This document shows positions 42,508 to 49,995 of a stretch of 64,000 nucleotides of DNA, piece by piece (position 1 is the first letter of the stretch; each line of letters begins with the position of its first letter). Made by a program: the position numbers and the translations under genes. This DNA comes from a marine actinobacterium PHSC20C1. Its GTDB lineage: Bacteria; Actinomycetota; Actinomycetes; Actinomycetales; Microbacteriaceae. The stretch lies in the NCBI GenBank assembly GCA_000153145.1, contig CH672415.1, positions 1,546,767-1,610,766 on the forward strand, in the 5' to 3' direction. The notes under the pieces are model-generated. The model did not search any database, was not told the origin of the DNA, and saw nothing but the letters and a program-made list of their open reading frames with translations.

Positions 42508-42597
42508 TGGCGGTACCGGTGGGATTTGAACCCACGGTGCGCTTTCACGCACACAACTTTTCGAGAGTTGCACCTTCGGCCGCTCGGACACGGTACC
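42508..42597 (-). tRNA. tRNA-Ser (CGA anticodon)
   Basis: A 90-nt gene including encoded CCA (42508-42510). Acceptor arms are GGTACCG (42597-42591) and CGGTACC (42518-42512), with discriminator G. The anticodon stem-loop is CAACT-CTCGAAA-AGTTG (anticodon CGA). A long variable arm (TGTGCGTGAAAGCGCAC) and a GTGGG-TTCAAAT-CCCAC T-arm confirm a class II serine tRNA. It reads UCG codons. Confidence 0.97.
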
Positions 42598-42633
42598 GGG
42601 AGAGAGTTTAGTACAGATATGGCTGTTGTGAGT

Positions 42634-43107
42634 TCACGCGTTCTTGCGCATCCAGTTGAGGGCGTGCACGAGGAGCGCGCCAACAAGGCAGAAAGCGCCC
42701 GCTGTTGTAATCGGAGGAGCGAGTGACTGGATGGTGCTCATTAGTCGGTACGACTCCGGGGTAAGGCCCACAGAAGAATAGAGCTCAGCGTACGACCAAA
42801 ACAGCGTCAGTGCGCCTGCCACCAAGAGGCTGACACCCAGAATCCAGAGCACGTAGATCCACGGATTGTGCGCGAGACTCTTGCCGCGACCGAGCGCAAC
42901 GGTGTTAGCGGGCGCTCCTGTGCCAGTCAGCGCGCCTGCATCATCCACGTAGTGCGACTGTGGTTCGTGCTCTCGCTCCTCGTCGCGAGGGAAGGAGGGT
43001 ATTTCGGGTGACGTAGTTGGTTCACTCGTGGGCGCTGGCTGCGCTGCATGGCCGCCACGCTGGAAAGCAGAATTGAACCGCGGGTCAATGTTGTTGCCAG
43101 TTGCCAC
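42634..43107 (-). CDS. Small two-helix membrane protein, hypothetical
   Basis: A 157-residue protein. The N-terminal 85 residues are polar and disordered (Pro/Ser/Glu-rich). Two helices follow (IYVLWILGVSLLVAGALTLF and LAPPITTAGAFCLVGALLVH), typical of small actinobacterial membrane proteins of unknown role. GTG start with AAGGGAG 4 nt upstream. It ends 36 nt before the tRNA-Ser gene. Confidence 0.65.
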   Translation of the reverse strand: MATGNNIDPRFNSAFQRGGHAAQPAPTSEPTTSPEIPSFPRDEEREHEPQSHYVDDAGALTGTGAPANTVALGRGKSLAHNPWIYVLWILGVSLLVAGALTLFWSYAELYSSVGLTPESYRLMSTIQSLAPPITTAGAFCLVGALLVHALNWMRKNA

Positions 43108-43252
43108 GTTGCTCCCTTGCTCGTGTGACTATCGTAGGCACGAATCTGGCACTAATCGTGCATTCCTCACGAAGTCGCGGCGCCGGAAGTTGCGCTGCGC
43201 TGCTCCCCCGTTCAGCGTGCATTCAGGGTGAGAGCGTCAATTGGCCGACGGC

Positions 43253-43271
43253 ATACCCCCGGGGGTATGAT
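43253..43271 (+). promoter_or_regulatory. CstR/CsoR-type operator overlapping a leaderless -10
   Basis: The 16-bp perfect palindrome ATACCCCCGGGGGTAT (43253-43268) overlaps TATGAT (43266-43271), the -10, which ends 6 nt before the ATG at 43278. A repressor bound here would occlude RNA polymerase. It matches published CstR/CsoR operator style (ATACCCC/GGGGTAT) and resembles the operator ahead of csoR in this window. Confidence 0.8.
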
Positions 43272-43277
43272 TTTCTC

Positions 43278-44933
43278 ATGAGTACCGCCACCACAAAACG
43301 CACCCGCCGCATCCTCGTCATCGGTGGAGTCGCCGCCGGAATGTCCTTCGCCACTCGCATGCGCCGCCGCGACGAACACGCCGAAATTGTCATCTTCGAA
43401 CGTAGTGGCCACGTCTCGTTCGCCAATTGCGGCCTCGCCTACTACCTCGGCGGCGTTATCACCGAGCGCGATGCGCTTCTCCTTCAGACCCCCGCGAGCC
43501 TCGGCAGCCGATTCGGACTCGACGTGCGCGTCAACCACGAAGTGGCCGGGATCGACCCGGCAGGCAACACCATCACTGTTCACAACAGTCTCGAGAACAC
43601 CACGAGCACCGAACACTTCGACGAACTCGTCATCGCCACAGGCGCAAGCGCGACGCTTCCCGCGATTGCCGGCAGTGAGCGGATGCTCGTGCTCCGCAAT
43701 ATCGAAGACGTTGACGCCCTCCACGCTTCACTCAGCGCCCTCGACTCCAGTACCGCCAACGTCGTCGTGTTGGGTGCCGGCTACATCGGCATCGAGATGG
43801 CAGAGAACCTCGCGAAGCGCGGCCTCAACGTCACTCTCGTGCAGCGCCCAGCTCATGTGCTTTCAACCCTCGACGCCGAAATGGTTACCCCGATCGAAGC
43901 GCACTTGCGCGAGAACGGCGTCGACCTTCGCCTCGGCACCGAAGCGGTGTCGATTGATGACTCCACCGTCCAACTCAGTGATGGCTCAAGCGTCGCGGCA
44001 GACGTTGTCGTCGCGGCAGTCGGAGTGCGACCGGATAACGCTCTCGCCGTTCACGCCGGCCTGGCCATTGGGACAGCCGGCGGCATCCGAGTGAATGCTG
44101 GCTACCAGACCAGTTCACCCAACGTCTATGCAGTGGGAGACGTTGCCGAAAAAGTTGGTGCCGTCAGCGGCGAGCACGAACTCGTGGCGCTGGCTGGCCC
44201 GGCAAACCGTGACGGTCGCTACCTCGCCGACACCCTCGCGGGCGATGACGTGCACTCCAAGCCAGCTCTCGGTACCGCGATCGTTGGCGTCTTTGACCTC
44301 ACGGTTGCAAGCCTTGGCTCGACCGAACGTACGCTGCGGGCAACCGGTCGCGACATTCGGGTCATCCACACCCACCCCGTCTCGCACGCGGGCTACTACC
44401 CCGGTGCTCAGTCGCTCTCCCTCAAGCTCATCGTTGATGCTGACACCGACCTGATTCTCGGCGCGCAAGCAGTTGGTCGTGACGGCGTCGACAAGCGAAT
44501 GGATGTGCTCGCAACTGCCGCAAGCGCTGGCCTCACAGCCAGCTCGCTAGCCGATCTCGAGCTCGCGTATGCCCCGCAATACGGTTCAGCGAAAGACCCC
44601 ATCAACCACCTCGGATACGTCGCAAAGAACCTGCGCGACGACCTGAGCGCCTCGATTCAGTGGCATGAGATTGACGCGGAACTGGCGGCAGGCAGCCTGC
44701 TCGTGGATGTTCGTACGGCAGCCGAATTCGGGCGCGGTGCCATCCCCCAGGCGGTAAACATTCCGCTCGATGATCTTCGCAGCCGCCTCGACGAGATCGG
44801 CGACCGCCGCGTCATCGTGCACTGCCAGGTCGGACAGCGGGGCCACACTGCCGTGCGCATCCTCAGCCAACACGGATTCAACGTCGCAAACCTCGACGGC
44901 GGCTACCGCACGTGGGCCGCGGCTACCGCCTAG
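43278..44933 (+). CDS. CoA-disulfide reductase fused to a rhodanese domain (CoADR-Rhd)
   Basis: A 551-residue flavoprotein. The FAD site is RILVIGGVAAGMSFA. The catalytic Cys51 sits in SFANCGLAYYLGG, where CoADR and NADH peroxidase-type enzymes place it. A second Rossmann unit is VVVLGAGYIGIEMAENL, and YAVGDVAE is the FAD-binding end motif. The C-terminal domain (about 455-551) is a rhodanese with VHCQVGQRGHTA (Cys near 516). Such fusions reduce CoA disulfides or CoA persulfides/polysulfides in sulfide handling. First gene of a four-part sulfur operon. ATG 43278 is chosen over the upstream frame because it matches the flavoprotein start and the TATGAT spacing. Confidence 0.88.
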   Translation: MSTATTKRTRRILVIGGVAAGMSFATRMRRRDEHAEIVIFERSGHVSFANCGLAYYLGGVITERDALLLQTPASLGSRFGLDVRVNHEVAGIDPAGNTITVHNSLENTTSTEHFDELVIATGASATLPAIAGSERMLVLRNIEDVDALHASLSALDSSTANVVVLGAGYIGIEMAENLAKRGLNVTLVQRPAHVLSTLDAEMVTPIEAHLRENGVDLRLGTEAVSIDDSTVQLSDGSSVAADVVVAAVGVRPDNALAVHAGLAIGTAGGIRVNAGYQTSSPNVYAVGDVAEKVGAVSGEHELVALAGPANRDGRYLADTLAGDDVHSKPALGTAIVGVFDLTVASLGSTERTLRATGRDIRVIHTHPVSHAGYYPGAQSLSLKLIVDADTDLILGAQAVGRDGVDKRMDVLATAASAGLTASSLADLELAYAPQYGSAKDPINHLGYVAKNLRDDLSASIQWHEIDAELAAGSLLVDVRTAAEFGRGAIPQAVNIPLDDLRSRLDEIGDRRVIVHCQVGQRGHTAVRILSQHGFNVANLDGGYRTWAAATA

Positions 44934-44990
44934 AACCACGAATCAACGACTTCAGCTTTCGAAACCAGCTCACTCGCAAAGGAATCACAC

Positions 44991-45293
44991 ATGAACACGA
45001 TCGACACTAAAGCACTCTCCGAACTCACCAACCCGGTCATCATCGACGTGCGGGAACCCTTCGAATACGTTTCGGGGCATGCACCAACCGCTGACAGTAT
45101 TCCGCTCGGAGAACTTGTTGCTCGCGTCGAAGAACTCGACCGAGACAACACCGTCTACGTAATTTGCGAAAGTGGCGGACGCAGCGGACAGGCAGTGGAA
45201 TGGCTAAACACTCAGGGCTTCGACGCCGTGAACGTTGATGGCGGAACATCGGCATGGCGCAACGCTGGCCTACCCGTCAAAAAGGAGAGCTAG
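44991..45293 (+). CDS. Single-domain rhodanese (sulfurtransferase)
   Basis: A 100-residue rhodanese. NPVIIDVREPFEYVSGH is the N-terminal signature; the active loop CESGGRS (Cys59) lies in VYVICESGGRSGQAVEWL. It transfers sulfane sulfur from thiosulfate or persulfide. An AAAGGA ribosome site precedes the ATG. It lies between the CoADR-Rhd gene and the CstR-like regulator; the spacing (57 nt and 2 nt) indicates one operon. Confidence 0.9.
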   Translation: MNTIDTKALSELTNPVIIDVREPFEYVSGHAPTADSIPLGELVARVEELDRDNTVYVICESGGRSGQAVEWLNTQGFDAVNVDGGTSAWRNAGLPVKKES

Positions 45294-45295
45294 TC

Positions 45296-45598
45296 ATGTC
45301 TACCGAGGTCGCAACCGTTCCTACCGGGCACGATCCTGAAGCAATGCGCAAGGTCATGAATCGGCTCAAGCGTGCCGAAGGCCAATTGCACGCCCTCACC
45401 GAATCGATGGGTGCCGACTCAAACTGTAAAGACGTCGTCACGCAGCTCGCCGCCGTAAGTAAGGCACTCGATCGTGCCGGCTACATGATCATCGCGAACG
45501 CGCTTCAGTCATGCGCAACAGACGATGTCGACGGATCGGGCAGCCACGATGGCATGTCTGCCGACGACATCGAGAAACTGTTCCTCACTCTCGCATAG
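45296..45598 (+). CDS. CsoR-family persulfide-sensing repressor (CstR-like)
   Basis: A 100-residue CsoR/CstR protein. RLKRAEGQLHALTE is the family helix. The copper-type ligand set is incomplete: Cys44 (SNCKDVV) and Cys73 (LQSCATD) are kept with the same 29-residue spacing as in CsoR, but the middle His is Ala69. That cysteine-only set is the hallmark of CstR, which senses persulfides by forming di- or trisulfide links. Starts at ATG 45296 with AAGGAGAG 6-8 nt upstream. It probably controls its own operon through the palindrome at 43253-43268. Confidence 0.9.
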   Translation: MSTEVATVPTGHDPEAMRKVMNRLKRAEGQLHALTESMGADSNCKDVVTQLAAVSKALDRAGYMIIANALQSCATDDVDGSGSHDGMSADDIEKLFLTLA

Positions 45599-45617
45599 CA
45601 GTGTCAGTCGCCCCACC

Positions 45618-45623
45618 TACTGT
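45618..45623 (+). promoter_or_regulatory. -10 element for a leaderless radA transcript
   Basis: TACTGT, then 6 nt, then the radA ATG; it gives radA its own promoter after the sulfur operon. Confidence 0.5.
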
Positions 45624-45629
45624 TGAAGC

Positions 45630-46985
45630 ATGGCCCGAGCTGTAAGTAATTTTCGCTGCACTGAGTGCGGCTGGTCGAGCATCAAATGGGTTGGCCGTTG
45701 CGGCGAATGTCAGCAGTGGGGCACCGTTATCGACGCGGGCCAAGCCACCGGCATAACCAAGCGCGTCAGCACTGTCGCCGTCGCAGAGGCGAGCGCAGCA
45801 CGATCCATCACCGAGATCGGCGCTGAATCCGTCGCCCACTGGCCAAGCGGTATCGCAGAATTCGACCGCGTACTCGGCGGGGGCGTCGTTCCTGGCGCAG
45901 CCATCCTGCTGAGCGGTGAACCAGGTGTTGGCAAGTCAACACTGCTCCTCGAGGTCGCATCGCGCGCTGCGGCCTCCGGTCAACGCGTTCTCTATGTCAC
46001 GGCAGAAGAGTCCGTCAGTCAAGTGCGGTTGCGCGCCGAACGCACCAACGCCCTTCACCCTTCGCTGTACCTCGCCGCCGAAACTGACCTCGGCACCATC
46101 CTTGGTCAAATCGACCACGTCAAGCCGCAACTCGTGATCGTCGACTCCGTACAAACCGTTGCCTCGGCCGCGACCGAAGGAATAGCTGGGGGTCCGTCAC
46201 AAGTCCGCGAAGTCGCATCGACGCTCATCAGGGTCAGCAAAGATCGCAACCTTCCCGTGCTCCTCGTGGGCCACGTCACCAAAGACGGCAGCATTGCCGG
46301 CCCTCGCCTTCTCGAACACCTCGTGGATGTCGTTCTCCAGTTCGAAGGTGACCGCCAGACCGCGCTCCGCTTCGTGCGCGCACACAAGAACCGTTTTGGC
46401 TCTACCGAAGAAGTTGGATGCTTCGAAATGACCGGCGAAGGAATCGCCGAAGTCTCCGATCCCAGCGGGCTCTTCCTCTCCCACGCACGCCAACCCGTCA
46501 GCGGAACGTGCGTCACCATTGCCTTAGAAGGTCGGCGGGCACTGCCCGTCGAGGTGCAGGCCCTCATCGTGAAGTCTCAAGCTCCCCAACCGCGGCGCGT
46601 CGTCAACGGCGTCGATGCCTCACGAGTTGCCATGCTCCTAGCGGTGCTCGAGCGCCGGGCGGGGATCCCGCTGTCTGGGTTCGACGTTTATGTTTCGACC
46701 GTTGGCGGCATTCGCGTTACTGAACCCGGAGCCGATCTCGCCATTGCGTTGGCCATTGCTAGCGCTTACAAAGACAAGGCATTCGCCCCAACAATGGCGG
46801 TGCTCGGCGAGATCAGTCTTGCCGGAGAGATCAGGCCAGCATCGTCGGCCAAGCAGCGACGTGCTGAAGCAGCTCGCCTTGGATTCGGCTCCATTATCGA
46901 CTCTGAAGCTTCACACGTTCGCGAAGCACTTCGTCTCGCTTTTGCTGGCTCAACTCAAGAACGCGTTGAGATTCCCAAGTTCTAG
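45630..46985 (+). CDS. radA: DNA repair protein RadA
   Basis: A 451-residue RecA-like protein that processes recombination intermediates (branch migration). The N-terminal zinc finger is CTECGW...CGECQQWG (two C-x2-C pairs, about 9-30). Walker A is GEPGVGKST (about 95). KNRFG, the RadA-specific motif, is at about 252 (HKNRFGSTEEVG). The C-terminal Lon-like domain has AVLGEISLAGEIRPAS. Full length and intact. Confidence 0.95.
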   Translation: MARAVSNFRCTECGWSSIKWVGRCGECQQWGTVIDAGQATGITKRVSTVAVAEASAARSITEIGAESVAHWPSGIAEFDRVLGGGVVPGAAILLSGEPGVGKSTLLLEVASRAAASGQRVLYVTAEESVSQVRLRAERTNALHPSLYLAAETDLGTILGQIDHVKPQLVIVDSVQTVASAATEGIAGGPSQVREVASTLIRVSKDRNLPVLLVGHVTKDGSIAGPRLLEHLVDVVLQFEGDRQTALRFVRAHKNRFGSTEEVGCFEMTGEGIAEVSDPSGLFLSHARQPVSGTCVTIALEGRRALPVEVQALIVKSQAPQPRRVVNGVDASRVAMLLAVLERRAGIPLSGFDVYVSTVGGIRVTEPGADLAIALAIASAYKDKAFAPTMAVLGEISLAGEIRPASSAKQRRAEAARLGFGSIIDSEASHVREALRLAFAGSTQERVEIPKF

Positions 46986-47039
46986 CAATCAATTAGATCG
47001 TTGTGGGCAGGCAGAGGGTTAGCGAGCCCGGTTCGGCGA

Positions 47040-48158
47040 TTAGCCGAAGAGGGTCCAGAGGCCCCAGTCTTCTACGCGCCAGCTGATCCAGCCGTTTTCG
47101 CGCTGCAAGCTCACCAGGATCGAGTCACGCTGACCATTGGCAGGCTTTACCGCGCGACATGTGAAGGTCTCGCCGACAAGAACTGGTGGGGTGGTCGGGC
47201 AATCAAGCTCAATGCTTGCACCGAGCGTTGCCGCCTGTGCTTGAACCGACTGTTCGATTTGAGTGCTGAAGGTCTGCGGAATCAACGAGATTATGAGTCC
47301 CGGAAGAACAAGCATTCCGATAACAAGCGAAACTATGGTTCCTGACCACGTGGCGATCGGAGCAATGCCCTTGCCGGTTTCACGCATCGTGCGGATTCCA
47401 CGAATCACCAGATAAACAGGTGCCGTAAGGAATGCCCACACGGCACTTGCTGGACGTTCGTGACCCCAGACCTGCAAGAGCAGGTTGTCGTAGGCGGCAA
47501 GGCCGAGAACGACGAAGTACGGCGCGATCCACACGACGAGCAGCAACGGCAAGTTGTTGCCGAGGCCCGCGAAGGCGATCAAGAACATGCTGGTCAGAAG
47601 CTGGGCGAGAGGCAGAAGCGCAATCAACCACACTGCGGGGTTGTACGTGCGGTGTTGGCGAATTTCGCGTTTCGGGGCTTCTTCTTCTTCGGCGTACGCG
47701 CTCAGCGTGGATGCGCCAGGCATCGAGTTTGCGTGCGCTGTTGCAGATTTAGGGAGAAGCTGAGGTTCGTCCGCTTCTTTGGACTCATCGAGAGGCGGCT
47801 CAAGTTCACGCAGCGTCATAGCGAGCAGCGGCTGTGCGCTCAACTCGTCGTGAACTGGCGCAGTTTCGGGCGTTGGCTCGCTGCGAGTCTCAGTGATCAG
47901 GTAGTCGCCGGAGTCATTACGTTCCCGATCGCGCTGATCCCGACGTGACGGCAGTTCAAACTCGTCGTCTTCATCGTCGTCTGCGTACGCCAATTTGGTC
48001 GTTGGCTGCACAACAATGGGCGCTCGAGCGTCCGAGGTGTGCTCGGTCCACGCTTGGGCATCCCACCAACGCAACTGGGGCAACCCGAGAGGGTCTGGGT
48101 ACCATCCCGCTGGCACTCCGAAACTGTTGTCTTCCACGTTGAACAGAGTAACTGTCAC
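47040..48158 (-). CDS. DUF2510 membrane protein
   Basis: A 372-residue protein. The N-terminus (VPAGWYPDPLGLPQLRWWDA) is the DUF2510 wall/membrane-associated motif. An acidic disordered stretch (about 50-160) is followed by three to four helices (AVWLIALLPLAQLLTSMF, LLLVVWIAPYFVVLGLAA, FLTAPVYLVIRG, TIVSLVIGMLVLPGLII) and an extracytoplasmic C-terminal domain with two Cys (CPTTPPVLVGETFTCRAV), like small DUF4333-type domains. The start is uncertain: GTG 48158 or GTG 48137, the latter with TACTCT 7 nt upstream. Convergent with radA. Confidence 0.75.
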   Translation of the reverse strand: MTVTLFNVEDNSFGVPAGWYPDPLGLPQLRWWDAQAWTEHTSDARAPIVVQPTTKLAYADDDEDDEFELPSRRDQRDRERNDSGDYLITETRSEPTPETAPVHDELSAQPLLAMTLRELEPPLDESKEADEPQLLPKSATAHANSMPGASTLSAYAEEEEAPKREIRQHRTYNPAVWLIALLPLAQLLTSMFLIAFAGLGNNLPLLLVVWIAPYFVVLGLAAYDNLLLQVWGHERPASAVWAFLTAPVYLVIRGIRTMRETGKGIAPIATWSGTIVSLVIGMLVLPGLIISLIPQTFSTQIEQSVQAQAATLGASIELDCPTTPPVLVGETFTCRAVKPANGQRDSILVSLQRENGWISWRVEDWGLWTLFG

Positions 48159-48342
48159 ACACGGGGGATAGAAAGCCCTGTTTATAACATTGGCTCTTGG
48201 AGTTAGCTGGATGTAACCCGAATGAGTGCCGAAATGGGGCCAAAATAGACCATTTGGGTCCTGTTGTCCCCTGAACTGGGACGCCTAGCTCCTCGGCAAG
48301 ACAATCCGAATTGGATGTCCCGAGAGGGTGGTGTGCGCTAAT

Positions 48343-48747
48343 TCACGAAAGTTTAAGCGCATCCAAGATGTCATCCGGCGATGCCTGCATCGTGTGCGGG
48401 CCAGCAACGTCGAACCATACGGACTCGAGAACGCCCCGATTGGTCTCGAGGAATCCGCGCAAATCGTCTGAGTAGTACGCAACAACCTGGTGGTCGTTCT
48501 CTTCAGGCAGCATCGCAACATAGGTGTCGACGGAAGAGAACAGCAAAAGCATGTACTTGTCGGCTTCGCCGCGACGGAATACCCGCACTTGCGGTTCACT
48601 GCCGTCGCCGTCAGTGAGCATCGGCACGATGACTCGGTCGTTACGCAGGGCGAGAGCAACCGCGACTGGATCGCCAGTCTCCAACGCCTGAGCAAGCAAG
48701 GGCGAACTAAATTCGACGCTCTGCGCCGATGAGGATGAAGAATCCAT
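48343..48747 (-). CDS. SseB-family N-terminal-domain protein
   Basis: A 134-residue protein resembling the SseB N-terminal domain: LLAQALETGDPVAVALALRN, VRVFRRGEADKYMLLLFSS and VAMLPEENDHQVVAYYSDD, then a C-terminal SPDDILDALKL. Despite the name, these small actinobacterial proteins are not type III effectors; the domain is of unknown, probably regulatory, role. AGGA lies 6 nt before ATG 48747. It lies 12 nt after the membrane-anchored gene at 48760, so they are co-transcribed. Confidence 0.75.
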   Translation of the reverse strand: MDSSSSSAQSVEFSSPLLAQALETGDPVAVALALRNDRVIVPMLTDGDGSEPQVRVFRRGEADKYMLLLFSSVDTYVAMLPEENDHQVVAYYSDDLRGFLETNRGVLESVWFDVAGPHTMQASPDDILDALKLS

Positions 48748-48759
48748 AACTAATCCTGG

Positions 48760-49374
48760 CTAGTTCAACAAGAACTGCTTGGTACTTTCTGCTGCGATGT
48801 CTCCGACAGATACAGCGAGATGGTAACTGGCGCCGTCTGCAGTGACGATGGGGCGATCTGACTCACACGTGTCTGTCGCTGAGCGGGTTCGATCCCACTC
48901 AATTGAACTCGATTGCACCGGAACGCCGGGCTGAAGGACCACGGTACCGGCCTCACCACCTGTCTGGCAGTGTTTCGAGTTCCAGATTTCATCACTACCG
49001 CTAGTGATCACGAACTCTTGGATGTCACTGCCTGCCTCGATAACGCACGGCTCCGTCATGGTGCTCTTGAGTGAGAACGACAATTGCGGGTTCTCCCCCG
49101 CGGCGTAACTTGACGCATCCGTGATCGCTTCAAGGGTGAGCTTTGCAGGGTCGCAAATGGTTGAGCCTGTCGAATCGGTGGCTGCCGGAGTATTCGACTC
49201 GGTTGCGCTCGTCTCGGAGGGAGATGACGTGTTGGGGTCTGTGGAGGCTTTAGGGCCAAACACGATGAGCAAGATGATCGCAAGCACGGCGAGCAGTCCT
49301 AGCCCCACGATCAAGCGTCGGCGCCAGTAGACGTTGCTTGATTGCGGGCCGACCGGATTCCGAAACGTCGACAT
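48760..49374 (-). CDS. Membrane-anchored DUF4232-like protein
   Basis: A 204-residue protein with a single N-terminal helix (RLIVGLGLLAVLAIILLIVF), a Ser/Thr/Pro linker (about 45-75) and a beta-sandwich exterior domain with four Cys (STICDP, EPCVIEAG, SKHCQTGG, DTCESDR) that probably form two disulfides. The layout resembles DUF4232 extracellular domains, but the family is not certain. TAGCCT lies exactly 6 nt upstream of the ATG. Confidence 0.65.
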   Translation of the reverse strand: MSTFRNPVGPQSSNVYWRRRLIVGLGLLAVLAIILLIVFGPKASTDPNTSSPSETSATESNTPAATDSTGSTICDPAKLTLEAITDASSYAAGENPQLSFSLKSTMTEPCVIEAGSDIQEFVITSGSDEIWNSKHCQTGGEAGTVVLQPGVPVQSSSIEWDRTRSATDTCESDRPIVTADGASYHLAVSVGDIAAESTKQFLLN

Positions 49375-49380
49375 ACCGTA

Positions 49381-49386
49381 AGGCTA
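49381..49386 (-). promoter_or_regulatory. -10 element for a leaderless transcript
   Basis: TAGCCT, then TACGGT, then the ATG at 49374, on the minus strand. Confidence 0.5.
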
Positions 49387-49400
49387 AACGTCTAGCGCCG

Positions 49401-49904
49401 CTAAAGCCGCTTCAGCATGCGCGTGTTGCCGAGGGTATTGGGTTTCACCCGGGAAAGATCAAGGAATTCGGCGACACCCTCATCGGGAGACAACGATAGT
49501 TGTGCAAACACTGCGGGATCGACGAGTTCTTCGACTACCGGCTCGAACCCGTGACGGGCAAAGAAACCGGTCTCAAAGGTGAGGCAAAACAGTCGCTCAA
49601 GGCCGAGCATGTGAGCGTCTCGTTCAATCTGTTCCAGCAGGGCGTGGCCGACTCCGCGACCAAGCCATTCGGAGGCGACGGCAAGCGTGCGCACTTCAGC
49701 GAGGTCTTGCCACATGACGTGGAGAGCCCCGCATCCGACGACAGTGCCGTCAGCAGTCACCGCGACGCGAAACTCCTGCACGGCTTCATAGAAGACGACG
49801 AGGTCTTTACCGAGCAGGATTCGTTCGTTGACGAGTGGTTCTACGAGGCTCTGGATGGCCCGTACGTCCGCCGTTGTTGCGGGACGGATGCTGAATGTGG
49901 TCAC
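49401..49904 (-). CDS. argA: Amino-acid N-acetyltransferase, short ArgA
   Basis: A 167-residue GNAT protein matching the short actinobacterial N-acetylglutamate synthase (Mycobacterium Rv2747 type). Signatures are VRAIQSLVEPLVNERILLGK, VFYEAVQEFRVAV, GCGALHVMWQDLAEVRTLAV, the acetyl-CoA loop EWLGRGVGHALLEQI and CLTFETGFFARHGF. It makes N-acetylglutamate for arginine synthesis. GTG start with TAGCGT 6 nt upstream, no ribosome site. Confidence 0.88.
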   Translation of the reverse strand: MTTFSIRPATTADVRAIQSLVEPLVNERILLGKDLVVFYEAVQEFRVAVTADGTVVGCGALHVMWQDLAEVRTLAVASEWLGRGVGHALLEQIERDAHMLGLERLFCLTFETGFFARHGFEPVVEELVDPAVFAQLSLSPDEGVAEFLDLSRVKPNTLGNTRMLKRL

Positions 49905-49910
49905 GGGCTA

Positions 49911-49916
49911 ACGCTA
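49911..49916 (-). promoter_or_regulatory. -10 element for the leaderless argA transcript
   Basis: TAGCGT, then TAGCCC, then the GTG at 49904, on the minus strand. Confidence 0.5.
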
Positions 49917-49940
49917 CCGCTGGCGAGCGTTTAACGACGA

Positions 49941-49977
49941 AATGGCCGGGCACACTTTTCAGTGCGGCCCAGCCATT
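49941..49977 (-). terminator. Stem-loop after clpC
   Basis: On the minus strand AATGGC...GCCATT closes a hairpin with inner GGGC/GCCC and GCACT/AGTGTG-type pairing around a GAAA loop, 19-55 nt after the clpC stop. No T-run follows, as is common in high-GC actinobacteria. Confidence 0.55.
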
Positions 49978-49995
49978 CATCGATCGGTCTGAGGT

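Noticed and set aside
42394-42591. N-terminal extension of the CAP/CWB2 protein
   Set aside because: It would translate a tRNA-Ser gene and its terminator and bury the signal peptide.
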